64,000 nt of DNA from Paludibaculum fermentans_A (GTDB lineage: Bacteria > Acidobacteriota > Terriglobia > Bryobacterales > Bryobacteraceae): the NCBI RefSeq assembly GCF_051172195.1, contig NZ_JBPJAQ010000001.1:6324001-6388000 (forward strand). Direction: 5' to 3'. Shown here piece by piece: positions 19,821-28,865 of the stretch. Each line of letters opens with the position of its first letter. The stretch's first letter is position 1. The position numbers were made by a program, and so were the translations under genes. The notes beneath the pieces are model-generated. The model was not told the DNA's origin. It made no database searches and saw nothing but the letters and a program-made list of their open reading frames with translations.

Positions 19821-22800
19821 CTACTTCGTCCGGATGGAGTAGAGACTCGACTGGGTGAGGATGAACAGCGTGTCGCCGCCAGGGCCGCCGAACACCAGTT
19901 GAAGCGGCCTTTCCGGCATACGGATGACATCGATCAATTGGCCCGCCGGTGTGTAGACATAGATCTGGCCGGCGGCCACATAGACATTACCCGCTTTGTC
20001 CTGCGCCAGGCTTTCGCCGCCTTGCTCGACAAACGTCTCCAACTGGCCCAGGGTTCCGTCGGGCTTGACCTGGCCGCGATACGTCCGCTGGTCCGATTCG
20101 TTGGTGACATAGAAGGGGCGCCGCGTGTCTGCCTTCACCAATCCATAGGTTTGGAGAATGTAGGCCCATTTGTAGCCCAGGTACGCCGGCCCCTGGACAA
20201 TCACGTCATCCGAGGGAATGAACAGACTTCCGTCCGGCGAAACATACTGATTCTTCGTCCGCGTGGTGACCAGTTTGCGGAACATCTGGTCCAGGGTGAC
20301 GTACTCCAGCTTGGCCGTATCGAGGGTATTCGTGAAGTCGCCATTCACCCAGAAGTTCACGGGCAACACCGCCGTTGCCCCGGGCCGGTCCGCGGCTGGC
20401 TGCGGCGCCAGGACCGTGACCTCGTCCTCCGGCCCGTCGGGCTTAAGTGAGTACACGGCCATCCCGCTGCCGCCCGATGAAACCACAATCAGGTTGCCGG
20501 CCTTGTCGAAGATGAGGTTCACGGGATCCAATGGGCTGTCGCGCACCACGTCCAGGCGCCTGGACTCCGGCGACCAGCGATAGATTCGATGCCAGTGCGC
20601 GTCCACGAAATAGAGTCGTCCCGCGGCGTCCACAGCTCCGCCGGCGCTGTTGTAGAAGCCTCCCGTGAGCTTTTCCACTTTGGAGCCGGGCGCGATGACG
20701 GTGGCCGGGTATGACATTGCAGGCGCTGGCCGCCCGCCGTTCCAGTCCAGGTTGGCGAACTCCCGGTCGCGTACTTCGACATTGGAACCCGGATCCCAGA
20801 TTGCCGTCCCGTACGAGACCTTGCCTGATCGCACATACTGCCGGCAACCACCCTTTTCCGTACATTGCATCAGCGAGCTGTTGTTGTCCACGTGAATGTT
20901 CCGGAAGCGGATGCCTGTCGAGTTGGTGACCATAATCGCGTAGGGGAAGGGGTGATAGCTGCGCACCACCCGGTAGCCATGAAAATTCGCGAAGGTCAGG
21001 TTGCTGGAATTGCTGACCTCCAGCGCCGATGCGGACTCACTCTCGCCGCGCTCCCCTTCTGTCTGCAAGGCGTAGAAGTCCCAGTTCTGCACATGATCGA
21101 CCTTCACCTCGGTCCGCACATGGTGTTCGCTCGACACCTGGTATACCTTGCCTGGCGTCGTTGTGTCGGATATGTAGAGTCCAGTCTGCGCGAAGGTGCT
21201 GGGTGTCCATAGATTCGAGAATGTGCCTCCTCCGCCATGAGTCACCCACAGGCTGGGATACTGGCTGTCCCAGCGGCGGCGCGGGTCAGGATCCGCGCTC
21301 AGGTTGCTGTTATAGGGCTGCTCCCGCTTGCCGGAAGGACCACGCGTGCCATGTCCGCCCAGGAAGCGAACGTCATCCATCTGCGAGTCCTTGCCCGCCA
21401 TCCACAGCGCGCCGACGGCCCGGCTGTTGGCTCCGCCGGTATACAGGCCGATGCCGGTAACGAGATTGGTGCCGCCGCGGGGTGCCAGCAGCAGCGCTTT
21501 CGGACTACCGGGCCCCTGGAACGCTGCAGTTCCATCCAACACATCGAGTTGCGTCAGATCCGGATGCAAACCGATCAAAATGCTGTCCGGCCGCAACGTC
21601 AGGGTGTCGCTGACCACATAACGGCCCATGGGCAGGTAGAGCACCGGGTTCTCATTGATCGCCTTCTGCAGCGCCGCTGTCTCGTCGGTCACTCCGTCGC
21701 CCTTCAACCCGAGCGATTTCAGGTTGACCCATTTGTCCGTGGCAGGAGGATCCCTGAGGGCGCTGGGGCCGGTCGCGGGCAGGGCATTCAATGGCTCCGC
21801 GAGGAAGCCCGTCTTCCTCTCCGCTACCGCTGCCGGGCCCGCCAGAGCATAGCCGTGGGACAGTGATTTCACCTGATAGATGGGGCCCTTCGCCGTCAAT
21901 TGCCTGCCGCTCTCGCGAAACTGCGCGAAGACGGGCACAGCCTGGCACACGCTGCTTTCCACATTGATCTGCGTCAGGCGGCTCTTCTCGTTGCTGATGA
22001 GCAACGCCGGCCCGCTGATGTTCACAAATTGCGAGTCCTTGATCCAAAGCTGGTCGGAGTACCCTGCATCGATAGCAACGGCTGCCGGCACATTGCGGAA
22101 CTGGCAGCGCACCAGCGTCAACTGCGCCTCGTTCTCACGGATGGCGGCCTCTCGCTGCCCCTCGAAGGTCGCATCGATCACCGAGAACTGCCAGGCCGGT
22201 GACGGCTTCTTTGTGAAGATGCCGTATCGCCCACCATGAAAATGCACATCGTAGGCGATATTGCCCGCATCGTGGATCCCTGCCAGGCCGGAGCCCAGGC
22301 GGAAGTCCATATGCGCCAGGTAGCCGTGCTGCGCTACATGGAAGCGCACAGCGACGGCGGCCGCGTTGTCATTGCCGATCTCGAAATCGACGTTGCTCAT
22401 CGCCGAGTAGAAAGTGCCCGGATTCGCATCGGCGATCTTGTCATTCGCAGGCACGGTGCCCGGGGGTGGCGGCGGCAGTCGAAACACCGGGTTTTGCACC
22501 GGCCGCATGCCGGCAAAGAAGAACATCGTTCCGATGCCCTGCTGGAAGCCCGCTGTGTGGTCTCCCAGGACAAAGACCGGCCGCTGCTCTCCGTAGCCGA
22601 TAATGCGGATGCCCGGCCACACATAGATGGTCCGCGTGACGCGGTAACGCCCTTCCGGTACGAAGAGAATCCCTTCGCCGGTGGTTTCCTGAACCTTGTC
22701 GATCGCGGCCTGAATGCCCGCGCTATCGTCAGTCAAGCCGTCGCCGCGCACGGCGAAACGGTCCTGCGTCAGGTATACCGCCTGCGCATCGTCAATTCGC

Positions 22801-22877
22801 GTCTTATAGTAGGATGCCCCATCGCAGGGCAGAAGAAATCCGCCCAGGATCATGCCGAAGAGAATGAGTCGCGCCAT
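19821..22877 (-). CDS. Exported double beta-helix (pectate lyase 3/GH55-like) protein with C-terminal propeller-like domain
   Basis: A 1018-residue protein with a signal peptide. Two pectate_lyase_3-type modules each start with a VRGDGLTDDSAGIQAAID-like motif: about residue 42 and about residue 392 (LKGDGVTDETAALQKAI). This two-helix arrangement is seen in GH55 glucanases and phage-like lyases. From about residue 710 an SMP-30/NHL-like repeat region follows (GRLYFVDAHWHRIYRWSPESRR, GNLIVVSSGGSGMAVY, GNVYVAAGQIYVY). Probably an exo-acting polysaccharide-degrading or -binding protein. AGGAG lies 10 bases before the ATG. Substrate unknown. Confidence 0.8.
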   Translation of the reverse strand: MARLILFGMILGGFLLPCDGASYYKTRIDDAQAVYLTQDRFAVRGDGLTDDSAGIQAAIDKVQETTGEGILFVPEGRYRVTRTIYVWPGIRIIGYGEQRPVFVLGDHTAGFQQGIGTMFFFAGMRPVQNPVFRLPPPPPGTVPANDKIADANPGTFYSAMSNVDFEIGNDNAAAVAVRFHVAQHGYLAHMDFRLGSGLAGIHDAGNIAYDVHFHGGRYGIFTKKPSPAWQFSVIDATFEGQREAAIRENEAQLTLVRCQFRNVPAAVAIDAGYSDQLWIKDSQFVNISGPALLISNEKSRLTQINVESSVCQAVPVFAQFRESGRQLTAKGPIYQVKSLSHGYALAGPAAVAERKTGFLAEPLNALPATGPSALRDPPATDKWVNLKSLGLKGDGVTDETAALQKAINENPVLYLPMGRYVVSDTLTLRPDSILIGLHPDLTQLDVLDGTAAFQGPGSPKALLLAPRGGTNLVTGIGLYTGGANSRAVGALWMAGKDSQMDDVRFLGGHGTRGPSGKREQPYNSNLSADPDPRRRWDSQYPSLWVTHGGGGTFSNLWTPSTFAQTGLYISDTTTPGKVYQVSSEHHVRTEVKVDHVQNWDFYALQTEGERGESESASALEVSNSSNLTFANFHGYRVVRSYHPFPYAIMVTNSTGIRFRNIHVDNNSSLMQCTEKGGCRQYVRSGKVSYGTAIWDPGSNVEVRDREFANLDWNGGRPAPAMSYPATVIAPGSKVEKLTGGFYNSAGGAVDAAGRLYFVDAHWHRIYRWSPESRRLDVVRDSPLDPVNLIFDKAGNLIVVSSGGSGMAVYSLKPDGPEDEVTVLAPQPAADRPGATAVLPVNFWVNGDFTNTLDTAKLEYVTLDQMFRKLVTTRTKNQYVSPDGSLFIPSDDVIVQGPAYLGYKWAYILQTYGLVKADTRRPFYVTNESDQRTYRGQVKPDGTLGQLETFVEQGGESLAQDKAGNVYVAAGQIYVYTPAGQLIDVIRMPERPLQLVFGGPGGDTLFILTQSSLYSIRTK

Positions 22878-23075
22878 CGATCAACACTCCTGAACTGCGA
22901 GCGTTTCGTTGCGTAATCATCATATGCCCAGGGTGGGCTTTGCGCGACTGGTGGCCGGACGCGTTGCTGGTCGAGGCGGTCGCCATCGGCCACCACGCCG
23001 AGGGAGAGGAGGGCACACCCACATCCGCAGTTGCCGCCATCTGATTGTGCGAGAATCACCGCAAGGAGTTTCCTT

Positions 23076-23444
23076 ATGATCCTGCGATCCCTGATGCTCG
23101 CCGTCGTCTGCGCCGCAGTCGCATTTGCGGCTGACGTGACTGGAAAATGGACAGCCGAGTTCGACACCCAGATCGGCACACAGAAGTACACCTACGATTT
23201 CAAAGTGGATGGCCCTAAACTCACCGGCACGATCAAGGGCGGTCCAGGGGATATGGCCAGCGAATCGGAGGTGAAGGAAGGAAAGGTCACCGGCGACGAG
23301 ATTTCCTTCGTCGAGGTCTTCAAGATGGAAGGCAATGAAATCCGGATCGACTACAAAGGCAAGGTCTCGGCCGACAGTATCAAGTTCACTCGCAAAGTAG
23401 CTGACTTCGCCACCGAGGAATTCACCGCCAAGCGAGCCAAGTAG
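23076..23444 (+). CDS. Small exported beta-rich protein, unknown function
   Basis: A 122-residue protein with a signal peptide (MILRSLMLAVVCAAVAFAAD), then alternating beta-type segments (VTGKWTAEFDTQIG, YTYDFKVDGPKLTGTIKG, VTGDEISFVEVFKM). AAGGAG lies seven bases before the ATG at 23076. Proteins of this pattern, 'VTGKW...G...L.GT..G', are frequent in Acidobacteriota and have no assigned role. It is transcribed with the URO-D-like gene 97 bp downstream, possibly as one unit. Confidence 0.7.
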   Translation: MILRSLMLAVVCAAVAFAADVTGKWTAEFDTQIGTQKYTYDFKVDGPKLTGTIKGGPGDMASESEVKEGKVTGDEISFVEVFKMEGNEIRIDYKGKVSADSIKFTRKVADFATEEFTAKRAK

Positions 23445-23540
23445 GCTTACTCATTCTTCGGGCCGGTTACGCCGGGGCCTCCACTGGCCCTGATTGTGAA
23501 AAGCCGCGTAGCGAGGCCCCGGCGCGTGTATTCTTCTTAC

Positions 23541-24572
23541 ATGGACAGACGCACGTTTCTCGCACTCGCGCCGCTCGCCTCCGGCGCACTCCTTGGCAGC
23601 CGTTCCGCTGTTGCCGCCGCCCCGGCCAACAAGCGCGAGAGGATGCTCCGATGGCTTGCGGGCAAGACCGATCCCGGCTACACGCCAGCAGCGTTCTTCC
23701 TCCATTTCGGGCCGCAATATAAGACCGGATCTTCGGCCGCCAAGCGCCACCTGGAGTTCTTCCGCGCGACCGATATGGACTTCGTCAAGATCCAGTTCGA
23801 GCAGACCTACGACCGTCAACCCAACCTCAATACTCCGGCCGACTGGGCAAAGCTGAAGCTCCAGAAGCTCGACTTCTACGAGGACCAGCTGCAGACAGTG
23901 CGTGAACTGGTCAGGGAGGCCAAGAAGGACGCGCTCGTCCTCATGACCCTCTATTCACCCTATATGTGCGCCGGACATTGTGCCACCTCGCCGCTGCTGC
24001 ATCGTCACCTGGAGGAGAACCCGGAGGCCGTGAAACGGGGCTTGGAAATCCTGACGGAAAGCCAGATGCTCTTCGTGCGCGCCTGTATCAAAGCTGGCGT
24101 CGACGGCTTCTACATGTCTACCCAGGGATCAGAGGCGAAGCAGTTCTCCACGCCGAAGATCTTCGCCAATTATGTGAAGCCGTCTGATCTGGTCGCCATG
24201 AAGGAGATCTCGGCTTCCTGCCCCTTTAACATCGTGCATGTCTGCGACTACAATGCCCCATACTCCGATTATTCGGCCACGCTCGACTACCCCGGCCATG
24301 TGGTCAACTGCAATCCGAAAGTGATTGGCAGGGAGCTCCCGCTGCCGGAGATCTCCAAAATGTTCAAACGTCCTTACATGGGCGGGCTCGATCGGCACAG
24401 CCTGCCGGCCGGGGCGACGCCACAGCAACTGGGCGACGAAGTCCAGCGAGTGGTGAAGAGCGCCCCTCGACAGTTCATCCTCGGCGCCGATTGCACCGTC
24501 GCCGGCGATACAGACTGGAAGCGGCTGCGCCAGATCATCGACGCGGCGCATCGCAGCGGACAGAAATCTTAG
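23541..24572 (+). CDS. Tat-exported uroporphyrinogen decarboxylase (URO-D)-like protein
   Basis: A 343-residue protein with a Tat-type leader (MDRRTFLALAPLASGALLGS). The TIM-barrel body shows URO-D superfamily features: MLRWLAGKTDPGYTPAAFFLHF, repeated aromatic active-site residues, and a C-terminal QFILGADCTV (metal/active-site loop). Many members outside haem synthesis are corrinoid-dependent methyltransferases or of unknown function, and an exported copy cannot make haem. Its neighbours are exported sugar-acid enzymes. Confidence 0.72.
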   Translation: MDRRTFLALAPLASGALLGSRSAVAAAPANKRERMLRWLAGKTDPGYTPAAFFLHFGPQYKTGSSAAKRHLEFFRATDMDFVKIQFEQTYDRQPNLNTPADWAKLKLQKLDFYEDQLQTVRELVREAKKDALVLMTLYSPYMCAGHCATSPLLHRHLEENPEAVKRGLEILTESQMLFVRACIKAGVDGFYMSTQGSEAKQFSTPKIFANYVKPSDLVAMKEISASCPFNIVHVCDYNAPYSDYSATLDYPGHVVNCNPKVIGRELPLPEISKMFKRPYMGGLDRHSLPAGATPQQLGDEVQRVVKSAPRQFILGADCTVAGDTDWKRLRQIIDAAHRSGQKS

Positions 24573-24578
24573 CCGCGA

Positions 24579-25841
24579 TTACAGCCGTACGGGTTCGTGC
24601 TTCTTCACCCAATCGGGATCCAGATCCGCTCCGAAGCCCGGCGCGGTCGGCACCTTGATCTTCCCGTTCACGACTTTCATCGGTGCCGTTTTACATTCGT
24701 ACTTCACGTGGGTTTTGAAGGACTTGAACTCGTGATGCTCGCCGGCATTCGGCGCGGCTGACACGAATTGGATGTCGTACAGGAAACCGAGCCCTCCGCC
24801 CGACATGTGCGGGACAATCGTCCGGCCGCAGGCGGCGGCCATGCGCGCCACCTTCATCGAGCGGATCAGGCCGCCAAAGTAGTAGTTGTCGGGCTGCACG
24901 ATGTCGAGCCCATCATTGGCCATCAGCCAGCGGAAGCCGTAGTAGTCGAAATCCTGTTCGCCGTTGGCAATCGGGATTGTGAGTGCGTCGGCAACCTGCT
25001 TGATCTCTTCGATGTGATCGAACTTCACGGGTTCTTCGAAGTAGACAAACTTGTACTCCTCCAGCAGCTTTCCTACCCGGATTGCCTCGGGCACCGTGTA
25101 GAAACTGTTGGAATCGGCATACAGCGCCATCTTGTCCCCAAACGTCTTGCGAACCAGGGGGACGATCTTCTCCGTGCGGCCGGGAGGGCCCACGGCGTAC
25201 ATGTCCGTGGTCATGAACATCAGGCCGCCAATCTTAATCTTCAGCGCGTGGATGTCGTGTTCGGCCACCGCACCCTGGATCAGCTTGAGCGATTCCTCCA
25301 CGGGCTTTTCGCGCCACTCCGTGGCCATGTAGACGCCCACTTCGCGGTTGTGAATCTCGCCGATCAACTCGCCCACCGGCCTCTTCGCCATGCGGCCCAG
25401 CATCTCCAGAATGGCGAATTCCACGGTGGCCAGCGGCAACCCCAGGGCCAGGCCGCTGAGACGGAAGTTGAAGCCGAAGATGAAGATCTTCTCGAGGATG
25501 AGATCCAGTTCGCGGGCGTCCTTACCCAGGAAGAATGGCGCCACGTTCCTGAGGAAAATCGGGAACAGGGTGTTCATCGAACTGTGGGCGACTGAGATGC
25601 CTTCGGCGCCATCCTTCGACCGTACCCGGCACAAGTAGGCGCCATCCAGGTGGAGCAGTTCCACGGATTCAATGATCACGGGCGTGGAGAAATACTGCCT
25701 CTTCAGGACGGGCTGTTGGAGGATCGCATCCAGCTTGTCATAGCGTGCCTGGACGGCAGGGGTGGGCGCGGCGGCAGCAGGCAGTGCGGCCATGCCTGCT
25801 CCGGCTGCGGCGCAAAGAAAACTGCGGCGATCGGCCTTCAT
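24579..25841 (-). CDS. Tat-exported MR/MLE enolase-superfamily enzyme (second copy)
   Basis: A 420-residue protein with a Tat leader (DRRSFLCAAAGAGMAALPAAAA). The barrel has metal ligands Asp in YADSNSF, Glu in YFEEPVKFD and Glu in ANGEQDFDY, with a KIKIGG motif supplying the KxK lysines of MLE/mandelate-racemase-like enzymes. IVPHMSGGG carries the downstream His. It is paralogous to, but clearly different from, the enzyme encoded at 18452-19816. The ATG at 25841 has AGGAGG upstream; the frame is open to 25901. It is convergent with the URO-D-like gene. Confidence 0.83.
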   Translation of the reverse strand: MKADRRSFLCAAAGAGMAALPAAAAPTPAVQARYDKLDAILQQPVLKRQYFSTPVIIESVELLHLDGAYLCRVRSKDGAEGISVAHSSMNTLFPIFLRNVAPFFLGKDARELDLILEKIFIFGFNFRLSGLALGLPLATVEFAILEMLGRMAKRPVGELIGEIHNREVGVYMATEWREKPVEESLKLIQGAVAEHDIHALKIKIGGLMFMTTDMYAVGPPGRTEKIVPLVRKTFGDKMALYADSNSFYTVPEAIRVGKLLEEYKFVYFEEPVKFDHIEEIKQVADALTIPIANGEQDFDYYGFRWLMANDGLDIVQPDNYYFGGLIRSMKVARMAAACGRTIVPHMSGGGLGFLYDIQFVSAAPNAGEHHEFKSFKTHVKYECKTAPMKVVNGKIKVPTAPGFGADLDPDWVKKHEPVRL

Positions 25842-26275
25842 CGGGTGAATTCCTCCTGTCGCGGGCCGCCCTGCGAAGGGAAGCCCGGTGCACGGCTGCA
25901 TCCAGGGCGCGTGGCGTCCTCAGGACAGAGCCGACCTCAATCTATCACGCACAGGCAAGGTGCAGTACAGCTGCCATCCAGGGGGCGGTAAGTGCCGGCC
26001 GTGCACTCAGGCCCAACCATGGTTGAGGGAGTTGCCGCTCCTAAACACTTGGCTCACCAGGGAACTTCGCCGCTCCTCCTGGCTCCGGCCGGCCGATTCA
26101 GACCCGCCATGCCTTTTTCTGATACAAAAGTTCAGATGCCCGTTTTGCAGTTCGTCCCGGTCACTCATGCTGTATCGACCCTTCCGCTCAGTTCCCACAG
26201 GCCGCCCAAGGCAGGGGCAGGGAAGCGCCATACCCTCTCCGGCACACGTCACCAGGGGCTCGGAGCGGTTCGCGC
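25842..26275. other. Intergenic region between the MR/MLE and DUF5916 genes
   Basis: 434 bp with no protein-like ORF. A perfect 12-bp palindrome CAACCATGGTTG lies near 26016. Otherwise nothing recognisable; promoters of the two divergent genes must lie here. Confidence 0.4.
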
Positions 26276-28567
26276 GTGATTGGGCCAACCATTCGTCCCA
26301 AGCAGGCAGCACCCCGGCAACCGCTTGATCCTACCCGCCCCAGGCTCAGGAGCTTGGCCGTCATTCACATTCTGGCGCTCTGGGCGTGTTTGTTGCCTTT
26401 GGCCCAGCATGCCGCGGCCCAGAAACAGAACGAGTCGTACCAGCTTCACATCCACCGCGCTCCGTCGGCGGTAGTCATCGACGGCAGCGTGCGCGAGCCG
26501 GCCTGGAACTCCGCGGAAGTTGTCAACAACTTCTGGATGGTTTTACCGATGGATACAGGAAAGGCGAACGTGCGCACCGACGTTCGCATGATGTACGACG
26601 ATCAGAATATCTACCTCAGCGCGGTCTGCTATCACGGCAACGTGCCGGGCCCCTTCATGGTCGAGTCCCTCAGGCGGGACTGGGGCTTCAGCAATAACGA
26701 CAACTTCATCTTTTTCCTCGACACTTTCGACGATCAGACCAATGGGTTCACCTTTGGCGTCAACGCGGCCGGAGCACAATGGGATGGCCTCCTTTACGAG
26801 GGCGGCAAAGCGAACCTCAGTTGGGACAACAAATGGACCTCCGCGGTCAAAACCTACAGCGACCGCTACGAACTTGAGATTGCGATCCCGTTCAAGAGCA
26901 TCCGCTACAAGAAGGGCATTCAGAGATGGGGGGTCAATTTCAGCCGCCTGGACCTCAAGACCACTGAGAAATCGTCGTGGACTCCCATTCCGCGGCATTT
27001 CCCCACCGCGGCGCTAGCCCTCACCGGTGTCCTCATCTGGGACGAGGCGCCACCTTCCCAGGGCCCCAATATCTCCCTCATCCCCTATGCGCTGGGCGGC
27101 ATCAGCACAGATCACGAGGCGAACACACGGCGCGATATCCGCCACGACGTCGGCCTGGATGCCAAGGTGGCCATCGGCTCCGCGCTCAATCTCGACCTCA
27201 CGGCCAATCCCGATTTCTCCCAGGTCGATGTGGATCAGCAGGTCACGAACCTCGACCGCTACGAGCTGTTCTTCCCGGAGAAACGCCAGTTCTTCCTTGA
27301 GAACGGCGATCAGTTCGCCAATTTTGGCTATGCCACCATACGCCCATTCTTTAGCCGCCGCATCGGCCTGGGCGGGGTCCCCATCCGGTTCGGTGCCCGC
27401 CTCAGCGGCAAACTGAATAAGGATTGGCGCCTGGGCATCATGGATATGCAGACTGGAGCCGAGGACGGCCAGGGTCTGCCCCCTCAGAATTTCTCCGTGT
27501 TCGCCCTGCAGCGCCGCCTCTTCAGCCGGTCCAATATCGGTATTCTCCTGGTGGACAAGGAATCCACTGCTTACCAGTCCGTCACGCGGCCGGCTGTCCC
27601 TTCCAGTTACAACCGTAACCTCGGCCTGGAATACAACCTCGCTTCAGCCGACAACCTCTGGACGGGCAAACTGCTCTACCTGCGATCGTTCCAGTCGGGC
27701 AATCAGAAATCCGGAGCCGTCTATGCCGGCCACCTGCAGTACAACAGCCGCCGCTGGCTCTTGCTGGGACAATCCGAGAACATCGACACTCATTATTCCG
27801 CCGAAGTCGGCTATGTGCCTCGCAATGGCTACCATCGGGCGTTTTCCACTGTTGGCTATACTTTCCTGCCGGAAGGCGGCCGCATCCTCAGCCATGGGCC
27901 CACGGTCAACAGCAGCACCTTTTTCGACTGGCAGGGCCGGCTCAGCGACTACGAGAACACGCTGGGTTATACGGTCACAACTCGTGGCTTGAATGTGTTT
28001 ACGACCACTGCCGGAGCCGACTATGTGCGCCTTCTGCAACCCTTCGACCCCACCAACTCCGGCCGCGAGAAACTGGAAACCAATACGGTGCATCGCTGGA
28101 ATTTTTGGACTACCAAGTTCGATTCCAAGCCGCAGAGCGTCTTTCGCTATGGGTTCTCGACCCTCTACGGCGGCTACTACGCAAATGGTACGCGCCTCAA
28201 CCTGACCAGTACGATCGGCTATCGCATCCAGCCGTATGTCAGCGTCACGGGATCGGTCAGCTACAACGACATACGCCTGAAAGAGCCTTGGGGCCGCAAT
28301 ACGTTTTGGCTGATCGGCCCGCGCTTTGACGTAACCTTGACCAACACGCTCTACTTCACAACGTTTGTTCAATATAACGAGCAGCAGCAGAACATGAACG
28401 TGAACACGCGCATCCAGTGGCGCTATAAACCCGCCTCGGACGTCTTCCTTGTTTGGACCGACAACTACATGCCCGAGTACCTGCAGCCGGGTCAGAACAC
28501 ACCCGGGCTCTTCTCGGTGAAGAATCGTGCATTGGTCCTGAAATGGACCTACTGGTGGAACCTGTAA
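26276..28567 (+). CDS. CBM9-like / DUF5916 outer-membrane protein
   Basis: A 763-residue protein. After a signal segment (SLAVIHILALWACLLPLAQHAAAQ) comes a carbohydrate-binding family 9-like domain (about 55-240: IDGSVREPAWNSAEVV, ALYFRV-like DQNIYLSAVCYHG). The DUF5916 region (NPDFSQVDVDQQVTNLDRYELFFPEKRQFFLENG, about 295-345) then leads to a long beta barrel ending in aromatic KWTYWWNL. Such proteins sit in the outer membrane and are linked to carbohydrate or protein utilisation. The start is a GTG at 26276, which gives a long basic n-region; no ATG fits. Confidence 0.83.
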   Translation: MIGPTIRPKQAAPRQPLDPTRPRLRSLAVIHILALWACLLPLAQHAAAQKQNESYQLHIHRAPSAVVIDGSVREPAWNSAEVVNNFWMVLPMDTGKANVRTDVRMMYDDQNIYLSAVCYHGNVPGPFMVESLRRDWGFSNNDNFIFFLDTFDDQTNGFTFGVNAAGAQWDGLLYEGGKANLSWDNKWTSAVKTYSDRYELEIAIPFKSIRYKKGIQRWGVNFSRLDLKTTEKSSWTPIPRHFPTAALALTGVLIWDEAPPSQGPNISLIPYALGGISTDHEANTRRDIRHDVGLDAKVAIGSALNLDLTANPDFSQVDVDQQVTNLDRYELFFPEKRQFFLENGDQFANFGYATIRPFFSRRIGLGGVPIRFGARLSGKLNKDWRLGIMDMQTGAEDGQGLPPQNFSVFALQRRLFSRSNIGILLVDKESTAYQSVTRPAVPSSYNRNLGLEYNLASADNLWTGKLLYLRSFQSGNQKSGAVYAGHLQYNSRRWLLLGQSENIDTHYSAEVGYVPRNGYHRAFSTVGYTFLPEGGRILSHGPTVNSSTFFDWQGRLSDYENTLGYTVTTRGLNVFTTTAGADYVRLLQPFDPTNSGREKLETNTVHRWNFWTTKFDSKPQSVFRYGFSTLYGGYYANGTRLNLTSTIGYRIQPYVSVTGSVSYNDIRLKEPWGRNTFWLIGPRFDVTLTNTLYFTTFVQYNEQQQNMNVNTRIQWRYKPASDVFLVWTDNYMPEYLQPGQNTPGLFSVKNRALVLKWTYWWNL

Positions 28568-28865
28568 GGGCCTCTGTCAAACCAGGTTCTCCTCCCCGCC
28601 AGATTGCTATCTTTCGCCGCAACGATAGCTGGCTTCGTTTCGATTTGGTGAATGGGGATTCTCGTGCTCACCTCCACCGGCACCCATGACGGCTGCAGGC
28701 TCCCGCAAATCAAGCGTGGTGAATCTGTTACGCAGGCAACAGATAGGCGCGAGCGGATTGCTATCCACAGTTTCGGCGACCGGAATTATCCTCGACGCGC
28801 TCACCTTTTGCCTGAGCCGACAATCTGTACTGTTTCGTGCGTAAAATAACGATGAGGGGGGCACA

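Noticed and set aside
18881..19930. 349-codon ORF opposite the MR/MLE gene
   Set aside because: Shadow of an enzyme gene with intact metal-ligand motifs.
26010..26028. Perfect 12-bp palindrome CAACCATGGTTG in an intergenic region
   Set aside because: Single copy, no associated promoter signal; could be chance.
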